Assembly (NCBI GenBank): GCA_020629835.1
Contig: JAHDCO010000005.1
Coordinates: 64,357-128,356 of the forward strand
Source of the DNA: Granulosicoccaceae bacterium
GTDB taxonomy: Bacteria > Pseudomonadota > Gammaproteobacteria > Granulosicoccales > Granulosicoccaceae
DNA length: 64,000 nt
Direction of reading: 5' to 3'
A program made the position numbers and the translations under genes. The notes under the pieces were generated by a model that had not been told where the DNA came from, searched no databases, and saw nothing but the letters and a program-made list of their open reading frames with translations. Below, piece after piece: positions 45,375 to 54,363 of this stretch (its first letter is position 1; each line of letters starts with the position of its first letter).

Positions 45375-46328
45375 ATGTCATCCTTTCTTAAGTATTTAAC
45401 AGTACAGGCAATGTCACTTATTATGACAACAACGGCATCTGCTGACTTCAAGTATGAAGGTCCTACATTTGACCTATCAGGCATTCAGCCTGAATTCAGA
45501 ATCGGTTTTCTTGGTGATGAAGCAGCACAAGATATCATTAGCCGAAATGAATGCCTCATTGACTATGTAGAAGCGGCTTACAAGATCCCAGCAAAGATGT
45601 ATACCTTCAAAGATTATGCTGGAACGATGGAAGCCTTCGTTGGCGGAAACCTCGATTACACGTGGTTTGGATCTTCCGGTTACGCTGGGTTGTACCTGCA
45701 AAACCCTGAAGCGGGTGAACCGATCATGACTCGTATGCAGCCCAGTGGCGATACCGGTTATTTCTCGGTGATGGTTACTCTAGCCGATAGTGATATCGAG
45801 ACTTTAGAAGATATGCGAGGCAAGGACTTAGGCTTCGCAGATCCGAACTCAACGTCTGGCTTTTTGATTCCCTCTATTGAATTGCTGGATCAAGTCGGCC
45901 CCCTGGATGAATACTTCGCATCTACCGAATTTCAAGGCGGCCACGAAAACGGCGTTCTCGCTGTGTTGAATGGCGATATCGATGCAGCGGTTACTTGGGT
46001 TTCAGGTGTTGGCGAATGGGACGAAGGTTATTCTTCCGGCAACCTTCGAAAAATGGTAGATAAGGGCATTCTAAACATGGACGACATTCGCCAAATCTGG
46101 TCGTCGGAGCTTATCCCTAATGGGCCAATTGTACTGCGTAAGGCGCTGCCCCAGGAAGCAAAGGACACCATGTTGGGCATGATGCAGTGGATGCACGAAA
46201 ACGATCCGCTATGCAGTGAAAACGTGGCGAACGGTATCGTAAAAGCGTGGATCCCAGTGGATCACTCATTTTATGAAACCATTGTTCAGGCTCGTAAAGC
46301 CAAACTGGAAGCTCAAGCAGCCAACTAG
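45375..46328 (+). CDS. phnD: Phosphonate-binding protein PhnD
   Basis: 317-residue periplasmic receptor with a Sec signal (FLKYLTVQAMSLIMTTTASA). The phosphonate-binding elements are present: YTWFGSSGYAGL near residue 95, DPNSTSGFLIPS near 155 and FQGGHENGVLAVLNGDIDAAV near 185. It binds alkylphosphonates for import by PhnCE. It lies between phnC and phnE1 and is followed by a strong stem-loop, so its transcript level may exceed that of the permeases. Confidence 0.94.
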   Translation: MSSFLKYLTVQAMSLIMTTTASADFKYEGPTFDLSGIQPEFRIGFLGDEAAQDIISRNECLIDYVEAAYKIPAKMYTFKDYAGTMEAFVGGNLDYTWFGSSGYAGLYLQNPEAGEPIMTRMQPSGDTGYFSVMVTLADSDIETLEDMRGKDLGFADPNSTSGFLIPSIELLDQVGPLDEYFASTEFQGGHENGVLAVLNGDIDAAVTWVSGVGEWDEGYSSGNLRKMVDKGILNMDDIRQIWSSELIPNGPIVLRKALPQEAKDTMLGMMQWMHENDPLCSENVANGIVKAWIPVDHSFYETIVQARKAKLEAQAAN

Positions 46329-46344
46329 GCAAATCGTAGTTGAT

Positions 46345-46368
46345 CGGGTGGCGAAGGCTCGCCACCCG
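46345..46368 (+). other. Stem-loop between phnD and phnE1
   Basis: Perfect 10-bp stem CGGGTGGCGA / TCGCCACCCG with a 4-base loop, 16 bases after the phnD stop and 89 bases before phnE1. CTGCTTTTG follows, so some termination is possible. The remaining 89 bases hold no gene. Confidence 0.78.
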
Positions 46369-46457
46369 GTCTGCTTTTGTCATCTGGAAGTTCTGGTGCC
46401 AACAATGACTTTTAAAACACTACTTGCTCACTGTTTTAACCTAACGCTATATTCACT

Positions 46458-47327
46458 GTGAACAGTTCAATTACCAACCTGCCCAATAATTTGGGCCGTT
46501 TAGAGCTTGAACTCAAGTCACTACAGCGGCGCAAGTCCATCTATACGGTCTTCGGTATCGCCATTACCGCACTCATCGTTGTTACCGGCATTGATCTGGC
46601 CAATGAATCAAACGCCACACCGTTTAGCCAGGGATTTACCAAGATTTTTGATTTCCCTAAAGACATGCTGGTCATGGCATGGGATTTAGGGTTTACACGT
46701 TGGTGGGCAAGAGTTATTGAATTTACACCAGACTTACTGCTTACCGTCAACATGGCGTTGCTTTCCACATTTTTAGGGTTTGTTACCGCCGCAATATTGG
46801 CGTGCTTTGCCTCACAGAATATTTGCAGGAACAAAGCGGTTGTGGTTATAACTCGCCGTAGTTTGGATTTGTTTCGCTCATTCCCCGAAATCGTTATCGC
46901 GTTGATCTTTTTGTACCTTATCGGTGGCAAAAGTTTACTGCCTGCGGTGTTCGCTATTTGGATTCACACGACTGGTGCATTGGGCAAATTGTTTTCAGAA
47001 GCCATTGAGAATATCGATATCAAGCCACTGGAGGGTTTGGAGTCTACGGGTTGTTCCTGGATCAGCAAAGTGCGATTTGGTGTGCTGCCCCAAGTACTAC
47101 CGTTGTATTTTTCCTACGCGATACTGCGTTTAGAAATAAATGTCCGTGCTTCAACCATACTAGGATTCTTTGGAGCTGGTGGCATAGGTCAGGCATTGTC
47201 CACTATGATTCAGTGGCGTGACGGTGGCCGCGTGGTTGCTATCTTTTTTCTTCTTGTTACTACCATCATTGCGCTGGATTACTTATCAGATTGGGTGCGA
47301 AGCAAGCTGATAGGAGCACGCTCATGA
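46458..47327 (+). CDS. phnE: Phosphonate ABC permease PhnE (first copy)
   Basis: 289 residues, about six membrane segments. PhnE signatures: RRSLDLFRSFPEIVIALIF, then FSEAIENIDIKPLEGLESTGCSWISKVRFGVLPQ and ASTILGFFGAGGIGQALS. Start GTG at 46458; no strong ribosome-binding site is seen. Its stop overlaps the start of a second permease gene by four bases, giving a heterodimeric channel instead of the single PhnE of E. coli. Confidence 0.93.
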   Translation: MNSSITNLPNNLGRLELELKSLQRRKSIYTVFGIAITALIVVTGIDLANESNATPFSQGFTKIFDFPKDMLVMAWDLGFTRWWARVIEFTPDLLLTVNMALLSTFLGFVTAAILACFASQNICRNKAVVVITRRSLDLFRSFPEIVIALIFLYLIGGKSLLPAVFAIWIHTTGALGKLFSEAIENIDIKPLEGLESTGCSWISKVRFGVLPQVLPLYFSYAILRLEINVRASTILGFFGAGGIGQALSTMIQWRDGGRVVAIFFLLVTTIIALDYLSDWVRSKLIGARS

Positions 47328-48688
47328 CTCAGTCTGCATCCATCTCATTGCATGAGATTCAACATGCAACTGAGAAGAAAGCCATTCGGCACAAACTCTG
47401 GTTTACGGCTACAACACTCGTCATTCTTGGGTATCTATCGTTTTCCTGGATAGCGTTTGATATATCTAGTCTTAAAGAGAAATGGCGTCCAGACCGTGCA
47501 GCCATGTTCATCTTGGACACCTACGCTAATAAAGATCACGTCACCATGCAATGGGACACTCTGGACGATGTTACCGTAGCTTTTGAAGGTGGCCGTCGTC
47601 AGGTGTACACAGAAGAACCGGAATGGTTTCAGACAGCCTCAGACGGTGGCCGCGTTGTTTCATTTAAAAATGGTGGCCTGATTACCTTTTATTCTGACGA
47701 AATAACGCTCGATTGGCCAGGCGAAACTGAAGTGTACAGCTTCAAACGTAACGCTGAAGGCAAACCTTATGTTGTCGGGTATGAGAATCGAATAGATGAA
47801 CTACCTGAGTGGATTCGCCAAACAAAAAATAAGGTTGAGATTAGGCCCTCATTATTCGAGCGGCTTCAGGTAGGAACGCGACGTGTGGAAGCCCATCGCT
47901 ATAAAGTGGGTTGGGCGTATTTCTGGTTTGACTTCGACAGCCCGCTACGCGATGTCAGTATTTTCAAAGCCGTTGGATTGATGTTCTCCAGCGAGCGGGT
48001 GGTGCCTGATATGTCTAACGCTACCTTGGTGCGCACTGAATTTTTAGATAATTCGCTTTGGAATCACGGTACGGTGTTGTTCGCCATGGTAGAGACAGTT
48101 TTCATGGCTTTGTTAGGCACCATGATCGCTGCCGGTGTTGGCCTACCACTGGCATTCATGGCAGCACGAAACATACGACCGGTTTGGATTGCTCGCTTTT
48201 TGCTGCGCCGTACGTTCGATACACTTCGCGGTATAGACACCTTAATCTGGTCGCTAATATTTCTTCGGGCCTTTGGGCCAGGACTGTTTACCGGCATATT
48301 CGCCATAGCTTTTACCGACATAGGAACACTGGGTAAACTAATGTCGGAAGCCATTGAGAATGCGGACGAAAAACAACGCGAAGGTATTCAGTCAACGGGC
48401 GCAAGTACCATACAACAGCATCGCTTTGGCATATTGCCGCAGATTCTGCCGGTTTTTATTTCACAGTCTTTGTATTACCTCGAGTCTAATACACGCAGTG
48501 CAGTCATCATCGGCGCTATGGGCGCCGGTGGCATTGGATTACAGTTTTTAGGCGCGTTACAAACGGGCAGTGATTTTGAGAATGTCGCGTATATGGCACT
48601 GCTTGTATTAATCACAGTAATTGCAATTGATTCACTCTCGAGCAGACTGCGTCGCGCTCTGATCGGTTACGAACGACCCGCACAATAA
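47324..48688 (+). CDS. phnE: Phosphonate ABC permease PhnE (second, long copy)
   Basis: 454 residues. The ATG at 47324 overlaps the previous stop and has TAGGAG eight bases upstream. After the first membrane helix (FTATTLVILGYLSFSWIAF) there is a soluble periplasmic insertion of about 190 residues (with VAFEGGRRQVYTEEPEW and VRTEFLDNSLWNHG at its end). The standard PhnE core follows (RRTFDTLRGIDTLIWSLIF, MSEAIENADEKQREGIQSTGA, AVIIGAMGAGGIGLQF). Long second PhnE copies of this shape occur in other marine C-P lyase operons; the role of the insertion is unknown. Confidence 0.92.
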   Translation: MTQSASISLHEIQHATEKKAIRHKLWFTATTLVILGYLSFSWIAFDISSLKEKWRPDRAAMFILDTYANKDHVTMQWDTLDDVTVAFEGGRRQVYTEEPEWFQTASDGGRVVSFKNGGLITFYSDEITLDWPGETEVYSFKRNAEGKPYVVGYENRIDELPEWIRQTKNKVEIRPSLFERLQVGTRRVEAHRYKVGWAYFWFDFDSPLRDVSIFKAVGLMFSSERVVPDMSNATLVRTEFLDNSLWNHGTVLFAMVETVFMALLGTMIAAGVGLPLAFMAARNIRPVWIARFLLRRTFDTLRGIDTLIWSLIFLRAFGPGLFTGIFAIAFTDIGTLGKLMSEAIENADEKQREGIQSTGASTIQQHRFGILPQILPVFISQSLYYLESNTRSAVIIGAMGAGGIGLQFLGALQTGSDFENVAYMALLVLITVIAIDSLSSRLRRALIGYERPAQ

Positions 48689-48702
48689 AAGACCAGAAAT
48701 TT

Positions 48703-49362
48703 ATGAATACGACACTGTATAGCCCTGCGGTGAAAACCAAGGTATTGACGCGCTTACGAGCCGATAAACCGTACTTACATGAAGACGTACAGATAACGGA
48801 CGTTAATTTTGGCCGTTACACCGAAATCGGCAAGGGTTCCCGTATTGCGTACTCAGACATTGGGGATTACTCGTATTGCGATCAGTACGCTGATTTAGCC
48901 AATACCTCGGTCGGTAAATTTTCAAATATCGCAAGCTTCACTCGTGTTGGTGCAACTGACCATCCGTTGCACACCATTGCGTGTCATCATTTTTTATATC
49001 GATCGGCTGACTATTGGGAGGACGCTGAAGTAGACGAGCAGTTCTTCCATCATCGCAGGTCCCGTCGCGCTTACATCGGTCACGATACCTGGATAGGGCA
49101 TGCAGCCATGATCAAACCTGACGTCACCTTGGGGCACGGTGCAGTCGTCGCATCCGGCAGTGTCGTAACCAAAGACGTTGAACCGTACACGATAGTAGCG
49201 GGTACACCGGCGACGGTCCTCAGATTAAGACAGCCACGTGATATTGCAGACCGCATTATTCAACTTGCCTGGTGGGACTGGAGCCATGAGGCGCTGCGTG
49301 ATGGTTTGTTGGATTTCAGATCACTGACGGCTGAGGAATTCCTGGAAAAGTACGATGGATGA
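48703..49362 (+). CDS. Phosphonate-operon-associated hexapeptide acetyltransferase
   Basis: 219 residues with a left-handed beta-helix of hexapeptide repeats: GRYTEIGKGSRIAYSDIGDYSY, TSVGKFSNIASFTRVGA, then after a loop YIGHDTWIGHAAMIKPDVTLGHGAVVASGSVVTKDV and the closing YTIVAGTPATVLRLR. It matches the acetyltransferase subgroup usually encoded in phn operons. A role in acetylating aminoalkylphosphonates, as for PhnO, is likely but not proven. It ends 8 bases inside phnG. Confidence 0.88.
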   Translation: MNTTLYSPAVKTKVLTRLRADKPYLHEDVQITDVNFGRYTEIGKGSRIAYSDIGDYSYCDQYADLANTSVGKFSNIASFTRVGATDHPLHTIACHHFLYRSADYWEDAEVDEQFFHHRRSRRAYIGHDTWIGHAAMIKPDVTLGHGAVVASGSVVTKDVEPYTIVAGTPATVLRLRQPRDIADRIIQLAWWDWSHEALRDGLLDFRSLTAEEFLEKYDG

Positions 49363-49822
49363 CACGACGGAAAACTCATTCAGTGTTGACGAGCGACGCG
49401 AGTGGATGAGCTTGTTAGCGAAATCATCCGAAGGCGCAATTAAGCAGTACTTGAAAGACATTGTGCCGCCGCCGAGTTTTTCGTACCTCCGGCAACCAGA
49501 GGTAGGGTCTGTCATGGTCAGGGGGAAAACCAGTGGAACAGGCGCAGCATTTAACTTAGGTGAGATGACGGTGACACGATGCGTGCTGAGGCTATCGACT
49601 GGTGAAGTAGGCCATGCCTACGTTCAGGGCCGACGAAAATCCTGCGCAGAAGCAGCAGCTATGGTTGATGCCTTAATGCAATCGAAATACGCCAATGCCG
49701 TGCGCCTAACCGTGCTTAATCCACTGCAAGCCGATAAACAACGACAAAACACAGACCGTGCACAGAAAGCAGCGGCTACTAAAGTCGATTTTTTTACTAT
49801 GGCTCGAGGAGAGGACACTTGA
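49355..49822 (+). CDS. phnG: C-P lyase core subunit PhnG
   Basis: 155 residues. PhnG is part of the PhnGHIJ complex that, with PhnM, moves the phosphonate onto ribose of ATP. Family features are ERREWMSLLAKSSEGAIKQYL at the N-terminus, PEVGSVMVRGKTSGTGAAFNLGEMTVTRC and GHAYVQGRRKSCAEAAAMVDALMQ. It overlaps the acetyltransferase gene by 8 bases and phnH by 4. Confidence 0.94.
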   Translation: MDDTTENSFSVDERREWMSLLAKSSEGAIKQYLKDIVPPPSFSYLRQPEVGSVMVRGKTSGTGAAFNLGEMTVTRCVLRLSTGEVGHAYVQGRRKSCAEAAAMVDALMQSKYANAVRLTVLNPLQADKQRQNTDRAQKAAATKVDFFTMARGEDT

Positions 49823-50382
49823 ACGCGCATACTCTTGAAGGCGGCTTTCAAGATCCGTCCATTGATGCTGCGAAGGCGTTCCGAGCCATTATGGATGCCA
49901 TGGCACACCCCGGTAGGGTATATACCGTCATTGGTGCTGAACCACCGCTGCCTGTGTCGAAGGCGGCTGGCGTTTGCCTACTGACACTTTGTGACCATGA
50001 AACTCCGATTTATCTGGCCGCCAGTCATGATAAACCCGCCACGCGCGAATGGATTGCGTTTCATACGGGTGCGCCAATCGCACCTTTGGAAGAATCTCAA
50101 TTCGCTCTAGGCACGTGGTCAAGCTTATTACCGCTAAAGCCATACTCCATCGGCACTCCGCAATACCCAGATCAATCCGCCACGTTGATTGTAGAGCTCC
50201 CAGCGTTACAAACCCACGGAGCCACATTGCGCGGACCGGGTATAGAAACATCCGTACAATTTAATGTACCTGACATTAACGAATTACAGTGCAACCATCG
50301 TCATTACCCGATGGGTTTGGACTTCATCTTTACGGCCGGGTCTGATGTCGCAGCCATTCCTAGAAGCACGGAGGTGCAGTAA
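49819..50382 (+). CDS. phnH: C-P lyase core subunit PhnH
   Basis: 187 residues. The family opening AFRAIMDAMAHPGRVYTV is followed by LTLCDHETPIYLA and the conserved LRGPGIE and NYRHYPMGLD-like NHRHYPMGLDFIF. PhnH dimerises within the core complex with PhnG, PhnI and PhnJ. The start is TTG at 49819, overlapping the phnG stop. GAGGAG lies close upstream. The stop shares one base with the phnI ATG (TAATG). Confidence 0.94.
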   Translation: MNAHTLEGGFQDPSIDAAKAFRAIMDAMAHPGRVYTVIGAEPPLPVSKAAGVCLLTLCDHETPIYLAASHDKPATREWIAFHTGAPIAPLEESQFALGTWSSLLPLKPYSIGTPQYPDQSATLIVELPALQTHGATLRGPGIETSVQFNVPDINELQCNHRHYPMGLDFIFTAGSDVAAIPRSTEVQ

Positions 50383-51479
50383 TGTACGTCTCTGTTAAAG
50401 GCGGTGAACAAGCCATAGAAAACGCACACGCATGGCTGGATGAAGCGCGCCGTGGCGACACTAACATCGCCGAGATCAACGTTGCACAAATTCGTGAGCA
50501 GCTCAGTTTGTCTGTTAATCGAGTCATGGCCGAAGGTTCGCTGTACGACCCGGATCTTGCCGCCTTAGCAATTAAACAATCTCGAGGCGACTTGATTGAG
50601 GCCATCTTTTTGATTCGAGCCTACCGGACCACGCTTCCACGCTTTGGATATTCCAACGCTATTGATACCTCAGCAATGGCCTGTGAACGCCGTGTATCTG
50701 CGACCTTCAAAGACATTCCGGGTGGTCAGATTCTTGGGCCAACGTTTGACTATACGCACCGACTGATTGACTTCAAGCTAGCTGCGGAAGGTAACGCTAA
50801 AAAAGCATCAAAACGCGACAACAGCGTCGATAAGATGCCTCGAGTAAGCGATTTTCTTAATCGGGAGGGTCTTATGGAAGCGGTTATTGATAACGGAGAT
50901 ACACCTGCCGATCTAACACGCGAACCGCTGGAGCTGCCGGCCAACCGATCGTTGCGTCTACAAAGCTTGGCACGTGCAGACGAAGGTTTCTTATTATCAC
51001 TCGCGTATTCAACGCAAAGAGGGTACGCGCGTAACCATGCGTTTGTGGGTGAACTGAGAATCGGCCTCGTTGATGTTGTTATGGACATCCCTGAGTTAGG
51101 TTTTGACATTGATATTGGTGAGATTCAGGTCACCGAATGTGAAACGGTCAATCAGTTTACCGGCTCCAAAACACAGCCACCTCAGTTCACACGGGGTTAT
51201 GGACTGGTGTTAGGTCAGACAGAGCGCAAAGCTATTTCTATGGCTCTGGTAGATAGAGCCATGCGTTGGGAAGAACTGGGCGAAGACGATGAAGGAGCTC
51301 CAGCACAGGACGCGGAGTTTGTGCTGTATCACTCAGACAACATTCAGGCTACCGGATTTCTTGAGCACATAAAGCTTCCGCATTACGTGGATTTTCAAGC
51401 AGAGCTGGAATTGATTCGTCAATTGCGCGAAGACGCTGAGACCAACCTTTCCAACACGGAGGACGCTCATGAACAATGA
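50382..51479 (+). CDS. phnI: C-P lyase core subunit PhnI
   Basis: 365 residues, the expected length. PhnI carries the purine nucleoside activity that displaces adenine from ATP by phosphonate. It begins MYVSVKGGEQAIENAHAWLDEARRGD, the typical N-terminus, and contains RVSATFKDIPGGQILGPTFDYTHRLIDF, then FLLSLAYSTQRGYARNHAFVGELRIG and a C-terminal QATGFLEHIKLPHYVDFQ. It overlaps phnJ by 11 bases. Confidence 0.95.
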   Translation: MYVSVKGGEQAIENAHAWLDEARRGDTNIAEINVAQIREQLSLSVNRVMAEGSLYDPDLAALAIKQSRGDLIEAIFLIRAYRTTLPRFGYSNAIDTSAMACERRVSATFKDIPGGQILGPTFDYTHRLIDFKLAAEGNAKKASKRDNSVDKMPRVSDFLNREGLMEAVIDNGDTPADLTREPLELPANRSLRLQSLARADEGFLLSLAYSTQRGYARNHAFVGELRIGLVDVVMDIPELGFDIDIGEIQVTECETVNQFTGSKTQPPQFTRGYGLVLGQTERKAISMALVDRAMRWEELGEDDEGAPAQDAEFVLYHSDNIQATGFLEHIKLPHYVDFQAELELIRQLREDAETNLSNTEDAHEQ

Positions 51480-52326
51480 AGCGTATAACTTCGCTTATCT
51501 CGACGAACAAACCAAGCGAATGATTCGCCGGGCTTTACTGAAAGCGGTAGCAATCCCAGGTTACCAAGTACCCTTCGCTTCTCGAGAGATGCCCATGCCA
51601 TACGGTTGGGGTACCGGTGGCGTGCAAGTCTCCGCCGCTATCTTAACGCCCGATGACCGGCTAAAAGTCATCGATCAGGGTGCAGACGATACGACGAACG
51701 CAGTGTCTATTCGAAGCTTTTTCAAACGGACAGCTGGTGTACAAACAACCACGGCGACCAGTGAAGCGACCGTTATTCAAACTCGGCATCGAATCCCCGA
51801 GGTGCCCTTAACGGAAAAACAAACTCTCGTTTATCAAGTGCCTATTCCAGAACCGTTGCGTTTTCTTGAACCGCGGGAAAGTGAGACGCGGAAAATGCAC
51901 AGCTTGGAAGAGTATGGGCTGATGCACGTAAAACTATACGAAGACATTGCTCGGCACGGCCACATCGCAACCAGCTATGCCTACCCAGTAAGTGTTGAAG
52001 AACGCTACATAATGGATCCTTCTCCAATACCCAAGTTTGACAACCCTAAATTAAGTCAAAACGCTGCATTACAGCTTTTTGGGGCGGGTAGGGAACAACG
52101 AATTTACGCGCTTCCACCTTACACGAAGGTCGTCAGTTTGGACTTTGACGATCATCCGTTTGAAGCGTCGAAAGCAAATCATGTGTGTGCCTTGTGTGGC
52201 GCGGAGCACAGTTACCTTGACGAAGTCATCGTGGACGACGAAGGCAACCGCATGTTCGTCTGCTCAGACACCGATTATTGCGAAAGTCGGCGCGCACAAG
52301 GCCTTACAGGAAAAAGCGCCGCATGA
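51469..52326 (+). CDS. phnJ: C-P lyase catalytic subunit PhnJ (radical SAM enzyme)
   Basis: 285 residues. PhnJ splits the carbon-phosphorus bond with an S-adenosylmethionine radical on an iron-sulfur cluster. The unusual non-CX3CX2C cluster ligands are present near the C-terminus: CALC, then a 20-residue gap and C-S-D-T-D-Y-C (FVCSDTDYCESRR). YNFAYLDEQTKRMIRRALLKAVAIPGYQVPF at the N-terminus and PMPYGWGTGGVQVSAA are strongly conserved PhnJ segments. Overlaps phnI (11 bases) and phnK (4 bases). Confidence 0.96.
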   Translation: MNNEAYNFAYLDEQTKRMIRRALLKAVAIPGYQVPFASREMPMPYGWGTGGVQVSAAILTPDDRLKVIDQGADDTTNAVSIRSFFKRTAGVQTTTATSEATVIQTRHRIPEVPLTEKQTLVYQVPIPEPLRFLEPRESETRKMHSLEEYGLMHVKLYEDIARHGHIATSYAYPVSVEERYIMDPSPIPKFDNPKLSQNAALQLFGAGREQRIYALPPYTKVVSLDFDDHPFEASKANHVCALCGAEHSYLDEVIVDDEGNRMFVCSDTDYCESRRAQGLTGKSAA

Positions 52327-53102
52327 ATGAAAACGACTGTTTATTGTCCGTAAAGCAGCTTGAAAAGCGTTACGGCCCTCATATCGGTTGCCAGGACGTG
52401 TCGTTCGATCTCTACCCTGGTGAAGTCATGGGTATCGTGGGTGAGAGCGGTTCAGGCAAATCGACACTACTGAACTGCATGGCGGGGCATCTAAAACCAG
52501 ACACGGGCGAAGTGGTGTTCAACACGCGCACCGAAGGTTTGCGCGATACGGTCACGATGTCTGAACCTGAGCGACGATTACTGTCACGAACGGATTGGGC
52601 GTTTATTCATCAACATGCTCGCGATGGTTTGCGTATGGGTGTATCCGCCGGCGGCAATGTCGGTGAACGCATGATGGCCGTCGGTGCGCGCCACTACGGC
52701 GACATACGACGAACAGCCGAGGATTGGCTGGAGCGTGTTGAAATTGATACTTCGCGAATCGATGACCGGCCCGCTACCTTCTCTGGTGGTATGCAACAAC
52801 GTTTACAAATAGCGCGCAACCTGGTTACGCAGCCCAGACTCATTTTTATGGATGAGCCAACCGGTGGATTGGATGTGTCTGTACAAGCTCGATTGTTGGA
52901 TCTACTGCGTTCCCTGGTTAGAGATATGAATTTATCGGTCATCATCGTGACGCACGATTTAGCCGTTGTACGTTTACTGGCAGACCGTTTGATGGTGATG
53001 AAATCAGGGCAGGTTGTGGAGCAGGGTTTGACCGATCAAGTCTTGGACGATCCACAACACGCTTACACGCAACTCTTGGTCAGCTCGGTACTGCACGTAT
53101 GA
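52323..53102 (+). CDS. phnK: C-P lyase ATPase subunit PhnK
   Basis: 259 residues, ABC-type ATPase that binds the PhnGHIJ core. Walker A GESGSGKST, signature FSGGMQQRLQIARN, Walker B LIFMDEPTGGLDVSVQ and VTHDLAVVRLLADR. The ATG at 52323 overlaps the phnJ stop (ATGA); the frame continues upstream into phnJ but that is not the start. Despite similarity to DppF ATPases it has no membrane partner, as in all C-P lyase systems. Confidence 0.95.
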   Translation: MNENDCLLSVKQLEKRYGPHIGCQDVSFDLYPGEVMGIVGESGSGKSTLLNCMAGHLKPDTGEVVFNTRTEGLRDTVTMSEPERRLLSRTDWAFIHQHARDGLRMGVSAGGNVGERMMAVGARHYGDIRRTAEDWLERVEIDTSRIDDRPATFSGGMQQRLQIARNLVTQPRLIFMDEPTGGLDVSVQARLLDLLRSLVRDMNLSVIIVTHDLAVVRLLADRLMVMKSGQVVEQGLTDQVLDDPQHAYTQLLVSSVLHV

Positions 53103-53791
53103 ACACGATTATTCAGGTGAGTAACGTTTCAAAAACGTTCACACTCCACAATCAAGGTTCTGCTGAAATTGCTGTACTAAACAATGTTGATTTGTCAGTC
53201 AGTGCAGGTGAATGTATTGCACTGACCGGCCCATCGGGTGCTGGGAAGTCCACCTTGATGCGACTGATTTACGGAAACTATAAAGCCCAAAGCGGTGCCA
53301 TAAAAATAAATGACGTAGACCTGGTATCCGCCGAAGCGCGAGACATCATACGCGTGCGGCGTGAAAGTCTGGGATATGTCAGCCAATTTCTTCGCGTACT
53401 GCCTCGTGTACCGGCACTGACCGTGGTAGCGGAACCACTTCGTGCTGTGGGTGTGCCCGAAGACGATGCACTGGAACGTGCAGCGAACTTGTTGACCGAG
53501 CTGAACATTCCGGAGAACCTGTGGAGTCTGTCTCCAACAACGTTCTCAGGCGGTGAACAGCAACGCGTAAATATCGCTCGAGGTTTTGCTCACCCGTATC
53601 CGGCTCTGTTGCTCGATGAACCTACCGCCAGCTTAGATCCCGTCAACCGGGAAGTTGTGTTGCAACTCATTCGATCGGCGAAAGCCAGAGGAGCGGCCAT
53701 CGTTGGAATATTCCATGACGCGGAAGCTAGAGCGAGAGTCTGTGATCGCACCGTGGATGTGGACAACTTTACAGTGGCCAACAGCGCATGA
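53099..53791 (+). CDS. phnL: C-P lyase ATPase subunit PhnL
   Basis: 230 residues, second ABC-type ATPase of the complex. Walker A GPSGAGKST, signature FSGGEQQRVNIARG, Walker B LLLDEPTASLDPVNRE, switch His in GIFHDAEARARVCDR. It overlaps phnK and phnN by four bases each, so translation is tightly coupled through this part of the operon. Confidence 0.95.
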   Translation: MNTIIQVSNVSKTFTLHNQGSAEIAVLNNVDLSVSAGECIALTGPSGAGKSTLMRLIYGNYKAQSGAIKINDVDLVSAEARDIIRVRRESLGYVSQFLRVLPRVPALTVVAEPLRAVGVPEDDALERAANLLTELNIPENLWSLSPTTFSGGEQQRVNIARGFAHPYPALLLDEPTASLDPVNREVVLQLIRSAKARGAAIVGIFHDAEARARVCDRTVDVDNFTVANSA

Positions 53792-54363
53792 AACACACCG
53801 GTAGTTTGATCGCAGTGGTAGGCGCATCTGGCGTAGGAAAAGACAGCGTCATAGAAGGCTTGTTGGCGGAAAGTCCATGTTTAACCCGTGCAAAACGTGT
53901 GATTACACGTGCCCCTGAACTGGCTGGCGAGGATTTTTATCCATTGAATAACCCAGACTTTGATCGGGCTGTGGCCAATCGAGAGTTTTGCCTTCATTGG
54001 CGAGCACATGGGTTGTGTTACGGCATTCCACAGCACGTATTAACCCGTGTTCAGCAAGGGGACTGTGTTATCGCGAATCTGTCTCGTAGCGTTCTACTCG
54101 AAGCCGAGGACAAATTCCCAAAGCTTGTCGTACTGCATCTCACAGCCCGAGCAGAAACGCTTGCGAAGCGTTTACGCGCCCGCGGACGGGAAGCCGAAAA
54201 CGACGTCAAAACCCGACTGGCCCGAAGCACTTTTCCAATGCCCGATGGGTTGCATTGTATTGAAATCAGTAACGACGGTGATCTACACGAAACCGTGCAG
54301 ACAATCATTCAACGATTCGACGTCAGCGGAATACTTCCCGAAAGCGTCAGAGAACAGGTATGA
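53788..54363 (+). CDS. phnN: Ribose 1,5-bisphosphate phosphokinase PhnN
   Basis: 191 residues. Makes PRPP from ribose 1,5-bisphosphate with ATP, recycling the ribose product of the C-P lyase pathway. The P-loop GASGVGKDS is at residues 11-19, ITRAPELAGEDFYPL is the guanylate-kinase-like substrate region, and LRARGREAENDVKTRLARS the lid. It precedes phnM, with four-base overlap. phnP, which would make the substrate for this step, is not in the window. Confidence 0.93.
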   Translation: MKHTGSLIAVVGASGVGKDSVIEGLLAESPCLTRAKRVITRAPELAGEDFYPLNNPDFDRAVANREFCLHWRAHGLCYGIPQHVLTRVQQGDCVIANLSRSVLLEAEDKFPKLVVLHLTARAETLAKRLRARGREAENDVKTRLARSTFPMPDGLHCIEISNDGDLHETVQTIIQRFDVSGILPESVREQV